A stretch of DNA of 64,000 nucleotides from DATCJA01 sp963814955 (GTDB lineage: Bacteria; Acidobacteriota; Vicinamibacteria; Vicinamibacterales; UBA2999). The stretch's first letter is position 1; each line of letters starts with the position of its first letter. The notes beneath the pieces are model-generated. The model did no database searches, had not been told where the DNA came from, and worked only from the letters and a program-made list of their open reading frames with translations. The DNA lies in contig CAWFEX010000015.1 of NCBI GenBank assembly GCA_963814955.1, forward strand, positions 558,001 through 622,000, read 5' to 3'. Below, piece by piece: positions 17,201-26,383 of the stretch. Position numbers and translations under genes: made by a program.

Positions 17201-18007
17201 CTACTTCTTGCGCAACGGGCCGTACAACAACTCTTCGGCGAACTCCACGCACCGGAATTCCAGGAGCTTGGCGTTGGTCTCCACACGACGATAGAGAGGC
17301 ATGCTGATCTTCCAGGGACGCGAGAACACTTTTGGATCCTCGATCGTGGCTTCGTACATGAGCGTGTCCGCGCTGCGGGGCGTATAACGCTCGACGACGT
17401 GTAAGGCGGCGCTGTGGAAGTTACCGGCGCGATCGAACCATGTCCGATCGTCGAGGCTGGTCACGTCGATGACCAGCGTCTCGCCTTCCCATCGACCGTT
17501 GGACCATCCCATCCAACTTTCGTTGGGGGCCTTCGTCGGTGTCCCCATGTTGATGACGCGAACCGCGCCCGCGAACTGGTACGAAATCAGGACTTGCTGC
17601 TGCGACTGGACGATTTGAAAGGGATAGGGGAGATACGTGGCTCGTGGTACGCCCGGGAGGTAACACTTAGCCTCCGGGTCGAGCGTTGCCCAGTTCGCCT
17701 GATTCTCCTTCTTCTTGGCAGCCGCTGCCGGCAGATAGGGAATCTCATCGCCTTCGACCACGCCCAGACCAGGCGGTACCACGAAGACCGCTCCTAGCGA
17801 GGGAACCGGACCCTTCGCCGCGGCATGCCCCTGGAGATCCCAATTTGCTGTGTTGAGGGCCTGCCAGATGCCGTTCAGGTTGGGCCGGCCGTCCGCCGTC
17901 CGCGGCGCACGGTAGGCAGGGGTCTGCGCAGCAGTCAGCGCCGCGGCGAGCACAAGTCCGGCTGCCGTGACGCCCGGGATCGCCGAATCGCTAAGCCACT
18001 TTCGCAT
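17201..18007 (-). CDS. Secreted WEG-family protein
   Basis: This 268-residue exported protein carries a signal peptide (AAGLVLAAALTAAQ) and the hallmarks APRTADGRPNLNGIWQALNT, CYLPGVPRATYLPYPFQIVQ and GRWEGETLVIDVTSLDDRTW, then VVERYTPRSADTLMYEATI. The C-terminus has a single Cys in EFRCVEFAEELLYGP, resembling the last segment of its two operon neighbours. It is one of three paralogues in a row, which suggests that they act on related substrates or form a mixed complex. That is inference. Confidence 0.8.
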   Translation of the reverse strand: MRKWLSDSAIPGVTAAGLVLAAALTAAQTPAYRAPRTADGRPNLNGIWQALNTANWDLQGHAAAKGPVPSLGAVFVVPPGLGVVEGDEIPYLPAAAAKKKENQANWATLDPEAKCYLPGVPRATYLPYPFQIVQSQQQVLISYQFAGAVRVINMGTPTKAPNESWMGWSNGRWEGETLVIDVTSLDDRTWFDRAGNFHSAALHVVERYTPRSADTLMYEATIEDPKVFSRPWKISMPLYRRVETNAKLLEFRCVEFAEELLYGPLRKK

Positions 18008-18086
18008 AGGACGGGATCCGGAAGGTTTCTGGCCGCCGATGGTATATGCGAATCAGGGCGGCGTCAATCGGACTCGTGCCGCGCTG

Positions 18087-18953
18087 CTACTTCTGTCCCG
18101 CGTCTGTCGTGAGCAGCCACGTGTCCGGAGGCACGTTCCCCTCCCAGCAGGCGGATTCGAGGGGTTCCTCATCCGGCCGGCGCTTCTCGACCACTCGCAT
18201 CGTCCAGGGGCGGGTGAATACCGTCGGATCATCGATGGTCGCTTCGTAGTTCATGGTGTCCGCGTCGACAAACGTAATCCGCTCGACGATGCGCACGTTG
18301 TCGCTGAAGAAGTCGCCGCTGAAGCTGAGGCGGGTTCCTTTGATGTTGGTCGTCTCGACCACCAGGGTGTTTCCCTCCCAGCGGCCACGCGCGTCGCCCA
18401 TCCAGAGCTTCACGTAGGGCGCGATGCGCGGCCGGCCGTCGAGCGGAATGACGCGGTAGGCATGGTATTCATCCCAGATGAACACGACGGCGCCGGGCGG
18501 CTGAATGATCCTGAACGTCGGCACGTTGGTGTAGAGCCGGGGAATGCCGCCGAGCAGGCACCGGTGCTGCGTGTCGATGTGCTCGGGTCTGGTGGGATTG
18601 TCGTACGCAGCCTCCTGCTGCTTCTGTCTGGCGGCCGCCCACGGCTGGTACGGGACGAGGCCGTCTGGTGGATCGACGATCCGGCTCGGCAGGCGGATAT
18701 CTTTTCCAGCCAGCCGGCGCTGCAAATCCATGCCTCCGCTTATTGGATTGCTCAACGAGACCGACCCTCCCGCCTGAGCGGCCCAGACGCCATGCACGTC
18801 CGGCTGTCCATCGGCCAGGCGCGCCGGCGGCCACGGTCTGGATGCGACGGGCCGGTCCGCTGCGCCTTGGCCCGCCTGTCCGATCGCAGGCACAGCCATC
18901 GACAGGAGGATGCCGCTCATCCCAAGCGTCACGACAATGCGTCCGGTGCTCAT
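18087..18953 (-). CDS. Secreted WEG-family protein
   Basis: ATG 18953, after GAGGAG, gives a 288-residue product with a signal peptide ending SMAVPAIGQ. Hallmarks in order are RLADGQPDVHGVWAAQAGG, HRCLLGGIPRLYTNVPTFRI, VFIWDEYHAYRVIPLDGRP, RGRWEGNTLVVETTNIKGT and MNYEATIDDPTVFTRPWTM, ending ESACWEGNVPPDTWLL. The frame is open far upstream to 19529, but that part overlaps the hydrolase gene and is a shadow. It is the first WEG gene after the Tat hydrolase, 62 bases away. Confidence 0.8.
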   Translation of the reverse strand: MSTGRIVVTLGMSGILLSMAVPAIGQAGQGAADRPVASRPWPPARLADGQPDVHGVWAAQAGGSVSLSNPISGGMDLQRRLAGKDIRLPSRIVDPPDGLVPYQPWAAARQKQQEAAYDNPTRPEHIDTQHRCLLGGIPRLYTNVPTFRIIQPPGAVVFIWDEYHAYRVIPLDGRPRIAPYVKLWMGDARGRWEGNTLVVETTNIKGTRLSFSGDFFSDNVRIVERITFVDADTMNYEATIDDPTVFTRPWTMRVVEKRRPDEEPLESACWEGNVPPDTWLLTTDAGQK

Positions 18954-19015
18954 GTGCGTGCTCCTCGTGTCGGAAGGCCGGTACGAATTCGACGCTGCAA
19001 CGTGTCTCTGGCGGA

Positions 19016-20332
19016 TCAGGATCTCGCGCCTGGCGAAGGCTGGTCCCGCAGGAACTGGACGAGCAATGTGCTCACTTGTTCCGGCTGCTCCTGCTGCACC
19101 CAGTGCCCGGCTCCGTCTACCAGATGGAAACCCACCATTCGGGTGCACGCACTGGTCCGCATTCTGTCTACCGCGCCTGGAGTCTGATATGTGCCCCAGT
19201 CGCTCTTCCCTCCGACGAACATTGATGGGACGTCGATGGAGCGACCGGAGAATGTACGCATCTCGGCGAGACTCTTCGGGTCGGAGCCGCGACGCACGCG
19301 ATAGCCCTGAAGGGCGCCCGTGAACTCGGTCCGGCCGAACTCCGACGCGTACACGTCGACCTCGGCCTCGGTGAGCCACTTGCACGCTGCGATCTCGGCC
19401 GCCGACGGCATGAACGGCGCAACAGTCTCCGCCATGCCTTTGTCCTTCTCCATCACGTAGTAGGTCGGGATCTGCGCCATCTCTTCGGCAGTTCTCGCCT
19501 TCAGCGGATGCGGCCTGTTGCCTTTCCAATCGGCGCTCTTGTAGTGGTAGTAGGCGCGGAAGAACGCGTGGAGGCCCTGGGCGGCGTGCAGCATGTTTTC
19601 ATTGGCCCCGCGTGTGCGCTGATAGTTCTGATAGTACTTGCGCGGCGGATTGAGCTTTGCGAGCTCCGCGTCGAGTTCATCATCGGTGGGCGCCGGCCGC
19701 GGCGGTGCCGCGCCATTGGCGGTATCGAACGGCATGGCCGGCGGGCCCTCGAACGGCGAGCTCATGATCGTCACGGAACGGAAGACGTCGGGTCTGACGA
19801 GTGCCGACCAGGACGCGACGGGCGCCCCCGCATCGTGTCCCACTACCATCGCCACGGAGCGGTAGCCGAGTGCGTAGACGAGCGCCATCGCGTCTCGCAC
19901 CATGTTGAGGATGCGGAACGGATCGGGATCGGCCTCATACGATTCGTCCCAGCCCGTGGTGCGGCCGTAGCCGCGCTGGTCGGGCGCGATCACGTGATAG
20001 CCCGCGGATGCCAGCGGCAGCATCACCTTGCGCCAGCTGTAGGCAAGCTCCGGGAAGCCGTGCAGAAGCAGTACGGCCGGCCGCCGCGGCGTCTCGTAGC
20101 CGGCTTCCAGCATGTGCACCGTGAGCCCGTTGACGTTGGCGACTCGTCGAGACCGGACACCTGGCGGAAGCGTGGAGTTGCCGTAGGGTGGCAGGCTCGC
20201 AATGTCGGCGCGGGTCTGACCCGGCTGCGTTGCGCCCTGCGCGAGTGTCATTCCTCCCATCGCCGCCGCAGAAGCCGTCACAAGAAAGCCACGTCGCGAC
20301 AGGGTGCCTGGGGTCGAGGACTCTTCCGACAT
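19016..20332 (-). CDS. Tat-exported alpha/beta hydrolase, epoxide-hydrolase-like
   Basis: The 438-residue protein has a twin-arginine signal (SRRGFLVTASAAAMGG), so it should be exported folded. The core matches epoxide hydrolases and haloalkane dehalogenases: oxyanion motif LLLHGFPELAYSW, nucleophile elbow VVGHDAGAPVASW with an Asp nucleophile, and the catalytic His in VDGAGHWVQQEQPEQ. The lid region contains repeated Tyr (KYYQNYQRTRG, RAYYHYKSADW), as expected for epoxide-opening tyrosines. It heads a minus-strand set of five genes. The true substrate is unknown, and some relatives are C-C hydrolases or fluoroacetate dehalogenases. Confidence 0.88.
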   Translation of the reverse strand: MSEESSTPGTLSRRGFLVTASAAAMGGMTLAQGATQPGQTRADIASLPPYGNSTLPPGVRSRRVANVNGLTVHMLEAGYETPRRPAVLLLHGFPELAYSWRKVMLPLASAGYHVIAPDQRGYGRTTGWDESYEADPDPFRILNMVRDAMALVYALGYRSVAMVVGHDAGAPVASWSALVRPDVFRSVTIMSSPFEGPPAMPFDTANGAAPPRPAPTDDELDAELAKLNPPRKYYQNYQRTRGANENMLHAAQGLHAFFRAYYHYKSADWKGNRPHPLKARTAEEMAQIPTYYVMEKDKGMAETVAPFMPSAAEIAACKWLTEAEVDVYASEFGRTEFTGALQGYRVRRGSDPKSLAEMRTFSGRSIDVPSMFVGGKSDWGTYQTPGAVDRMRTSACTRMVGFHLVDGAGHWVQQEQPEQVSTLLVQFLRDQPSPGARS

Positions 20333-20700
20333 GTCGATCTCCTTCGCCGGGCTGGCACATGGTAGCGGTCCTTCCCGGCTCTTTCAACTTGAGGGGGTTC
20401 GGTGACGAGGCGGTTGTGACACACGCTGGCGAATCCTCAGGGCGGAGGGGTACTCAATCGTCCGGGCCGTTTTTTGGTAAACGCAACGCGACTACTCATT
20501 ACTAAGAGGCTGTATCAAAACCTCGATCCGTCGGCTTCACTGCGAGCAGTGCGCTGTTTCGTCGGCAACACTGCTTCAGTTCCTCTTTAGCCAGGCTCGA
20601 AAGTCTCCCGCACGAGCGGCCTGAACGATGCGGCTCCCGGATTCGGCGTAGGCAAGGGACACTTACGCGCAGGTCTTGCCGGCACGGCAGGGCCGCCGGG
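20333..20700. other. Intergenic stretch without a supported gene
   Basis: This 368-base stretch separates the hydrolase operon from the 3' end of the amidase. Short minus-strand frames exist but overlap the amidase in another phase and show no recognisable peptide. It should contain the promoter for the hydrolase operon. Confidence 0.5.
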
Positions 20701-22554
20701 CTAAGGCTCGCCTGCGAGCGGACCAAATCCCTTCGGCGGCCGGCGGTGCTTGGTGCCTGCTTCGTAGGCAGACGCGATCTCGAACAGCAGCGCCTCATCG
20801 AACGGCCGCGCGAGGAATTCCATTGCGACCGGGACCTGATCAATTTTCGGTCCATCCAAGCGGCTGCCGTTCGGATCGCTCGCGTCCAGCACGCGATCAT
20901 AAACCACGCGGGTGAAGCCTGCCGGCACCACGATCGCCGGCAGGCCGCTCGCCGCGCTCAGATTGACCGCAAAGCTGCCGCCGGCGCTCCGCCAGGTGTC
21001 CAGGTCGGATTTGAGACTGGGCTCTCCCGGCACGAGATTGGGATCGGACATCTTCGTCTTTGCCTTGAGCACGCGCGGCTCGACGCGGGAGTCGTACACC
21101 GCGGCGACCCGGCTCGGATAGACGAGCGGCGCCGGGATCGTGGTGTAGACATAGACGAGGGCATCGAGATTGTTGTCCGCCATTACCTTGTAAATGATGC
21201 GCTGCAGGTTGGTGATGCGCAGCGTGTGACTGACCCCGTCCGGCGTATCGAGCGTTTCCGCCTTGGCACCGAGCGCAAATTGCAACCAGTCGTTCTCGCC
21301 GGCAAAAGACTTCGTCTTGTACAAATCGTCGACGCTGCGGAATTTTTTGTCGCCGCGCTCCTTGAAATAGAGATCGAGCGCATATCTCGCTTCGATGCGC
21401 GGATTGGACGGTGCGAGCATGCGCAGATTGACGCCGCGGGCGCCGCCCGGCAGCAGCTTCGGATCGCTGGCTATCGCCGCCAAGTGGTCGATCGCTTTTA
21501 CTCCGGCGGGAATTGCGGCCGGGAAGGTCCGGGTGAAGAAGCCCGGCTCATAGGCGGTCATGATCTCGGCGATGGCGCCGCTGAAATCGACGGGATCGAT
21601 GAGGGTCGCGCCAAGGCTCCTCATGTCGGCGAGCGCCTCGTTGCCGATGCGGACATTCTCGCGGTCGGCAATCGACGCCTCGATCATAAAGTCGCGCACC
21701 ACGCCGAGCCGCTTGCCGGCGAGCGAATGGCGGCCGGCGTAATTCGAATAGACGACCGATGGCCTCCCATGCGCGACGGCCGTGATGGCGTCGCGCGGAT
21801 CATCGCCGGTGAGCACTTCGAGCATAGCCGCGGTGTCCTCGACGGTGCGGCACATCGGGCCGCCACGGTCGCGTGAGAACGTCAGTGGCACGATGCCGGC
21901 GCGGCTCACCAGCCCCTGCGTCGCGACAATCCCGACCAGCGCATTGAGCGAGGACGGATAGCGCACCGACCCCGACGTATCGGTACCGAGCGCGCAGATC
22001 GCGAGGTTCGCGGCAACCGCCGCTGCCGATCCGGCGCTGGAACCACCGGTGATGCGCTTCGTGTCGTAGGGATTGCAGGTCTGGCCGCCGAGCGTGCTGC
22101 GGCCGATGCCGGCCGGCGCATATTCGTCGAGATTGGTCTTGCCGAGGAGGATCGCGCCGGCGGCGCGAAGTTTTGCCACCATGGTCGCATCCTTCGGCGG
22201 CTTGTCGTCGGCATAATCGGCGATGGCACCGGCCGTCGTGCGCATGTCGACGGTGTCGTAGTTGTCCTTTATCGCGATCGGAATGCCATGCAGCGGCCCG
22301 ACGAAATTTCCGGACCGGGCGAAATGCGCGTCCTGCACCCGCGCCGTCTCGAGGGCGTCGAGCATCTGCGGATCGTTGTCGACGGGGTCGGTCTTCGAGC
22401 GCTTGCCGCGGATGTTGAGCGTCATGTAGGCGTTGACTTGGCCGGCGTTCTCGACCGGGGTTATCTCGCCGAACATGAGGCCGGTCGCCGGATCGACCAC
22501 GCCTTTGACGCAGGTGCCGTTATAGGCCTCGATGCGTTTGAAATAGAGTTGCAC
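20701..22554 (-). CDS. Amidase-signature enzyme, 5'-truncated
   Basis: The 617 visible residues form an amidase-signature enzyme. The catalytic Lys lies in LHGIPIAIKDNYD, the Gly/Ser-rich signature in ITGGSSAGSAAAVAANLA, and the nucleophile loop in CALGTDTSGSVRYPS. Upstream of the GTG at 22554 the frame still reads ALRAKEITAEQLV, the usual N-terminal helix of these proteins, but an in-frame stop lies near 22602 and no start codon fits. Relatives normally have a signal peptide and about 30-60 more residues. So the gene has lost its 5' end, or it starts at a non-standard codon. It ends next to the divergent sulfatase gene, and the break falls just in that gap. Confidence 0.85.
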   Translation of the reverse strand: MQLYFKRIEAYNGTCVKGVVDPATGLMFGEITPVENAGQVNAYMTLNIRGKRSKTDPVDNDPQMLDALETARVQDAHFARSGNFVGPLHGIPIAIKDNYDTVDMRTTAGAIADYADDKPPKDATMVAKLRAAGAILLGKTNLDEYAPAGIGRSTLGGQTCNPYDTKRITGGSSAGSAAAVAANLAICALGTDTSGSVRYPSSLNALVGIVATQGLVSRAGIVPLTFSRDRGGPMCRTVEDTAAMLEVLTGDDPRDAITAVAHGRPSVVYSNYAGRHSLAGKRLGVVRDFMIEASIADRENVRIGNEALADMRSLGATLIDPVDFSGAIAEIMTAYEPGFFTRTFPAAIPAGVKAIDHLAAIASDPKLLPGGARGVNLRMLAPSNPRIEARYALDLYFKERGDKKFRSVDDLYKTKSFAGENDWLQFALGAKAETLDTPDGVSHTLRITNLQRIIYKVMADNNLDALVYVYTTIPAPLVYPSRVAAVYDSRVEPRVLKAKTKMSDPNLVPGEPSLKSDLDTWRSAGGSFAVNLSAASGLPAIVVPAGFTRVVYDRVLDASDPNGSRLDGPKIDQVPVAMEFLARPFDEALLFEIASAYEAGTKHRRPPKGFGPLAGEP

Positions 22555-22658
22555 GAGTTGCTCTGCGGTGATCTCTTTGGCCCGGAGGGCGCGACCAGTC
22601 AGGAGTAATCCCTCTCACGCGAACGCAGTATCATGGCGGCGCTCGAACCGGAGGTCAT

Positions 22659-23996
22659 ATGGCGGTGAGGGTTACTCGTCGCAAATTCATCAACTCCGCC
22701 GCAGCGACCGGCGCACTGGTCGCCGGGGCACGAATCGGCTTGTCATCGCAGGTGCACCGGCCGAACGTGCTGTTCATCCTCGCTGACGATCTGGGATACG
22801 GTGACCTCAGCTGCTACGGTCGTCCGGATTATCAAACACCGGTACTGGACGCACTCGCTCGGCAGGGACTGAAGTTCATGAGCGCCTATGCGGCGGCGCC
22901 AGTGTGCACGCCGACGAGGTGCGCCTTTGCCACAGGACGGTATCCGCAGCGCACTGAAGTCGGATTGCACGAGCCGCTGACCGCGCGCGATCGTGACAAG
23001 GGACTTCCGGCGGACCAACCGACGATCGCCTCGCTCCTGAAGGCCAATACGTACGACACCGCCCTTATCGGCAAGTGGCACCTCGGGTGGAAGCCGGAAT
23101 TCGGACCAAACCGGCACGGGTTCGATGAATTCTTTGGCATTCTGAGCGGAGCCGGCGACTACTTCACGCATCGATCCAGCGACTCTGAAGGGACCGATCT
23201 GTGGGAAAACCTCGAACCGGTCCAGCGCGTCGGATACCTGACGGACCTGTTGTCGGACAGAGCGGCCGCGTTCATCACCCGCCGCCGGACCAAGCCTTTT
23301 TATCTCAGCCTCCACTACACCGCCCCGCATTCGCCGTGGGAGGGACCCGAGGATGAGGCCATCGGACACACCAGCCATGGCGAAGGGCCGATGGTCGCTG
23401 GCGGTTCGCTGAAGATTTACGCTGCCATGATGAAAAGTATGGACGCCGGCATTGGCCGTGTGCTGCAGGCACTGCGCCGTGCAGGGCTGGAACGCAACAC
23501 CCTGGTGATCTTCACGAGCGACAACGGCGGCGAACGATACTCGTACAACTGGCCTTTCTCATTTCAGAAATTTTTCCTGTGGGAAGGCGGCATTCGAGTC
23601 CCTGCGATCGTCCGGTGGCCAGGCGCGATCCCTGCAGGCCGGGTCAGCGATCAACCAGTCATCACCATGGACTGGACGGCGACGATCCTGGCGGTGACCG
23701 GCACCCAGCCCGACCCGGCGTACCCGTTGGATGGCGAAGACGTAATGCCGGTTTGCAAGGGCACGCGCTCGCCTTACAACCGGACGCTCTTCTGGCGAAC
23801 GCAGCAGCGTGCGGCTGCACGCGTCGGCAACTGGAAGTACCTCGACGAATCCGGCAGTGAGCGTCTGTTCGACCTCTTGCTCGATCCGGGTGAAAAGAAC
23901 GACGTGCGAGGATTGCACACGGATGTGTTCGAGCGCATCCGCGCCCAATATGCTGAATGGAACGCACGCATGTTGCCGAGGCTGCCCGCCTCGTAA
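22659..23996 (+). CDS. Tat-exported sulfatase (arylsulfatase family)
   Basis: The 445-residue protein has a Tat signal (TRRKFINSAAATGALVAGA). The sulfatase signature APVCTPTRCAFATGRYP places the cysteine to be matured to formylglycine at C83 (CxPxR). Metal-binding D43-D44 lie in LFILADDLGYGDLS, and LIGKWHLGW and VIFTSDNGGERYSYNW supply further active-site residues. It should cleave sulfate esters in the periplasm or outside the cell. The cysteine type needs a formylglycine-generating enzyme, which is not in this window. Full family length. The gene is divergent from the truncated amidase. Confidence 0.93.
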   Translation: MAVRVTRRKFINSAAATGALVAGARIGLSSQVHRPNVLFILADDLGYGDLSCYGRPDYQTPVLDALARQGLKFMSAYAAAPVCTPTRCAFATGRYPQRTEVGLHEPLTARDRDKGLPADQPTIASLLKANTYDTALIGKWHLGWKPEFGPNRHGFDEFFGILSGAGDYFTHRSSDSEGTDLWENLEPVQRVGYLTDLLSDRAAAFITRRRTKPFYLSLHYTAPHSPWEGPEDEAIGHTSHGEGPMVAGGSLKIYAAMMKSMDAGIGRVLQALRRAGLERNTLVIFTSDNGGERYSYNWPFSFQKFFLWEGGIRVPAIVRWPGAIPAGRVSDQPVITMDWTATILAVTGTQPDPAYPLDGEDVMPVCKGTRSPYNRTLFWRTQQRAAARVGNWKYLDESGSERLFDLLLDPGEKNDVRGLHTDVFERIRAQYAEWNARMLPRLPAS

Positions 23997-24107
23997 GCGA
24001 TAGAGCCGGCAAGCGCATCGCCCTTCAACTAGCGATAGACTTGACACCCGCGGTGGCACTTTCGTTTTCGGGTTTCTCGGGGTGTTCTATTGATGCAAGG
24101 AGGCAGA

Positions 24108-25103
24108 ATGCGTCGCACCCTCTTGACCCTGCTCGTGCTATCGGCCGCGACTGGTGCAGGGGCTCATCACAGTCCTGCCCTCTACGATCTCCAGAAGACC
24201 ATCACGCTTCCTGGTAGCGTGGTGAAATACGAGTGGAGCAATCCGCACGTCTATATTTTCATACGGTCGGCGGCCAACGATGGCGACCTCGTCTGGGAAG
24301 TCGAGACGGGATCGCCGACGATGATGGAGCGTGCCGGCTGGTTCAAAGACTCACTTCGAGTGAACGATCAAGTCGTCGTTCAGGTGAACCCCGCGAAGAA
24401 CCCGGCGCGGAGGACCGCGTTGCTCAGCTCGCTCCAGAAGGCAGATGGATCTTTCGCGTATCAACGCGGAACTCTTGCGCCGGCAGCGCGGCCCAATCCG
24501 GTTGCCGCTTCCAGCCTGACAGGCAACTGGCTGCCGACGACACCGGCCTTCGTGCGCTTCATAGGGTCACCGGCGGAATGGCCGCTGACCGACAAGGGCC
24601 GAGCGGCCGTGACGGCCCACACGGATTCCGAGAATGGGGTTCAGAACTGCGTGTCGTTGAGCGCTCCGTTCCTAATGGCGTGGTCCGACCTCAAGCGCAT
24701 CGAGGTGGGCGACAGAACCACGGTCATGCGGGCGGCGCTCATCGACAATATCGAACGCGTGATCCACATGAATGCCGACTCACACGCCGGTGCAAAGCCG
24801 ACAAATCAGGGGCATTCAATCGGCCGTTTTGAAGGGGGCGTGCTCGTCGTCGATACGACTGATTTCGCCACTCACGCGTCCGGCATTCGAGCGGGTGTAC
24901 CTTCCGGGCGGGGCAAGCACCTTGTCGAACGTTTTCAGCTGAGCCCTGACCGCACCCGCCTCACCTACTCGTTTGACCTCGAGGACCCGGAATACTTGGC
25001 GAAGCCGGTCACGGGAAGCGTCGAATGGGTTCACAGACCGGATCTCCCGTATACGGGCTACAAGTGTGACCGTGAAATAGCCGGGCGCTTTCTCGCGAAA
25101 TAG
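24108..25103 (+). CDS. DUF6152 domain fused to a WEG-family domain
   Basis: ATG 24108 follows AAGGAGG. The 331-residue exported protein starts with a signal peptide ending GAGAHHSPALY. Residues up to about 125 are a DUF6152 domain (GSVVKYEWSNPHVYIFIR, with the NPH motif). The rest (from about residue 135) is a WEG-type region: SLTGNWLPTTPAFVRFIG, QNCVSLSAPFLMAWSDLK, GRFEGGVLVVDTTDFATHAS, RTRLTYSFDLEDPEYLAKPV. The fusion joins two families that are separate neighbours at 15685/16099 and again at 62356-64000. This implies that they act together in the envelope. No enzymatic motif is seen. Confidence 0.82.
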   Translation: MRRTLLTLLVLSAATGAGAHHSPALYDLQKTITLPGSVVKYEWSNPHVYIFIRSAANDGDLVWEVETGSPTMMERAGWFKDSLRVNDQVVVQVNPAKNPARRTALLSSLQKADGSFAYQRGTLAPAARPNPVAASSLTGNWLPTTPAFVRFIGSPAEWPLTDKGRAAVTAHTDSENGVQNCVSLSAPFLMAWSDLKRIEVGDRTTVMRAALIDNIERVIHMNADSHAGAKPTNQGHSIGRFEGGVLVVDTTDFATHASGIRAGVPSGRGKHLVERFQLSPDRTRLTYSFDLEDPEYLAKPVTGSVEWVHRPDLPYTGYKCDREIAGRFLAK

Positions 25104-25219
25104 CACGGCAGCCTCCGGCTACGCCGGCCCTTCCGTCCGTCGCGCCGAGCAGTCCTGACTAGAGGAAGTTGCCGCCGATGGGAGATTGAGTCCCTAGAAA
25201 ACGCCGCACTGACGACCAA

Positions 25220-25777
25220 ATGCAGGAGACAGAAGTACGGAAAGTCCACGAGGGGGACGCCCAGGCGTTTCTTGATCTGCTGACGAGAATCGACTCCGAA
25301 ACGGAATTCATGCTCCTTGGAGCCGGAGAGCGTCTGACTACAGTCGAGGAGCAACGTGAAAGAATCAAGGGCGTTCTCGCCAAAGAGAATCAGACGATCC
25401 TTGTGGCTGAACGCGAGGGGCAGCTAGTCGGCTACCTGGTGGCGATCGGCGGTGAGCTGGCGAGGATTCGTCATCGGGCGTATATCGTTATTGGTGTGCT
25501 TCAGGCTTTCACAGGCCAGAAGATCGGTACTCGGCTCTTCACTGAACTGGAGGCCTGGGCGAGGCACCATGGCATTACACGTTTGGAGCTGACGGTTAGG
25601 ACTGACAACGAAAGAGGCACTGGGCTGTACAAGAAAATGGGGTTTGAAATCGAGGGTGTAAAAAAGCGGTCGTTGAAGGTCAATCGCGCGTACGTGGACG
25701 AATACTACATGGCCAAGATGGTTGACCAAGTGGACGTAGCGGGCCAACATGCAGCCGACGGGGCAAAGGACACGTGA
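25220..25777 (+). CDS. GNAT-family N-acetyltransferase
   Basis: The 185-residue cytoplasmic protein has the GNAT fold order: VRKVHEGDAQAFLDLL at the start, ILVAEREGQLVGYLVA (strands 2-3), the acetyl-CoA loop VLQAFTGQKIGTRLFTELEAWA and ELTVRTDNERGTGLYKKMGFEIEG for motif B. The last 20 residues are polar and probably disordered. The closest overall pattern is with acetyltransferases acting on small amines or protein N-termini. The substrate is not known. Confidence 0.85.
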   Translation: MQETEVRKVHEGDAQAFLDLLTRIDSETEFMLLGAGERLTTVEEQRERIKGVLAKENQTILVAEREGQLVGYLVAIGGELARIRHRAYIVIGVLQAFTGQKIGTRLFTELEAWARHHGITRLELTVRTDNERGTGLYKKMGFEIEGVKKRSLKVNRAYVDEYYMAKMVDQVDVAGQHAADGAKDT

Positions 25778-25891
25778 GCGCCGCGGCTGATGCCTGACGT
25801 TAAGTCGCGAGAAACGCCGCACTCGCGACTCATCGTTCGCACCGGATCGCTTGCCACTTGGCGACCAGTGGGGAGTAATGGCAGACGAAAC

Positions 25892-26296
25892 ATGAGTCCG
25901 AGTCCAACGCGCTTTGCGAGCATCGCTGAAGATGGCTGGACTCTCGTTTCAGCAGAGGTCCGATACAACGAGCATCCAGATTCGTTCAGGATTCCAGACC
26001 GAATCGAACGAGAGAGCTTGAGAACTGGCGACGCTGCCAAGCTCTTGTTCGACATTGAGACACGTGAAGCGGGACGCGTCATCGATCGCGGCGTGGACCG
26101 TCTGTGGGTAATCGTGAAGCGGCGGGCCGGCATTCACTACGTCGGGGTTCTTGATAGCGATCCAGGAATCGCGCAGGGCCTGACGCTCCGTTCAGGCACC
26201 GAGGTGCTCTTTGGTCCCGAGCACATCATCGACCTCGACCACCCGCCGAGGAGTTACGTCATCGACAAGTACGGGTCAGATTTCTTTGCACGATGA
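25892..26296 (+). CDS. Hypothetical cytoplasmic protein
   Basis: The frame runs from 25790, but the ATG at 25892 gives the part with convincing composition (134 residues): FASIAEDGWTLVSAEVRYNE, AKLLFDIETREAGRVIDRGV, LWVIVKRRAGIHYVGVLDSD, HIIDLDHPPRSYVIDKYG. The pattern is of alternating strands with conserved-looking aromatic and charged residues. I do not recognise the family. The gene follows the GNAT gene on the same strand. Confidence 0.55.
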   Translation: MSPSPTRFASIAEDGWTLVSAEVRYNEHPDSFRIPDRIERESLRTGDAAKLLFDIETREAGRVIDRGVDRLWVIVKRRAGIHYVGVLDSDPGIAQGLTLRSGTEVLFGPEHIIDLDHPPRSYVIDKYGSDFFAR

Positions 26297-26383
26297 CAGC
26301 AGGCTACCGAACTTCACAGTGTACCCGACCAAAGCTCACGTTGCTCGCTTCGGCGGGTGTGGCGCCGTGTTATGTTGAGCGCG

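Noticed and set aside
18954..19529. Long upstream extension of the WEG gene at 18087-18953
   Set aside because: It lies antiparallel in phase within the hydrolase gene on the same strand, and ATG 18953 has a good ribosome binding site and signal peptide.
20746..21876. Long plus-strand frame opposite the amidase
   Set aside because: It is Arg-rich and lacks domains, and the amidase on the other strand is unmistakable.
25109..25130. CTCCGGCTACGCCGG stretch after the DUF6152-WEG fusion gene
   Set aside because: It resembles the REP-like repeat in its core only; it lacks the flanking TAGTG/CACTA ends, so I did not count it as a copy.
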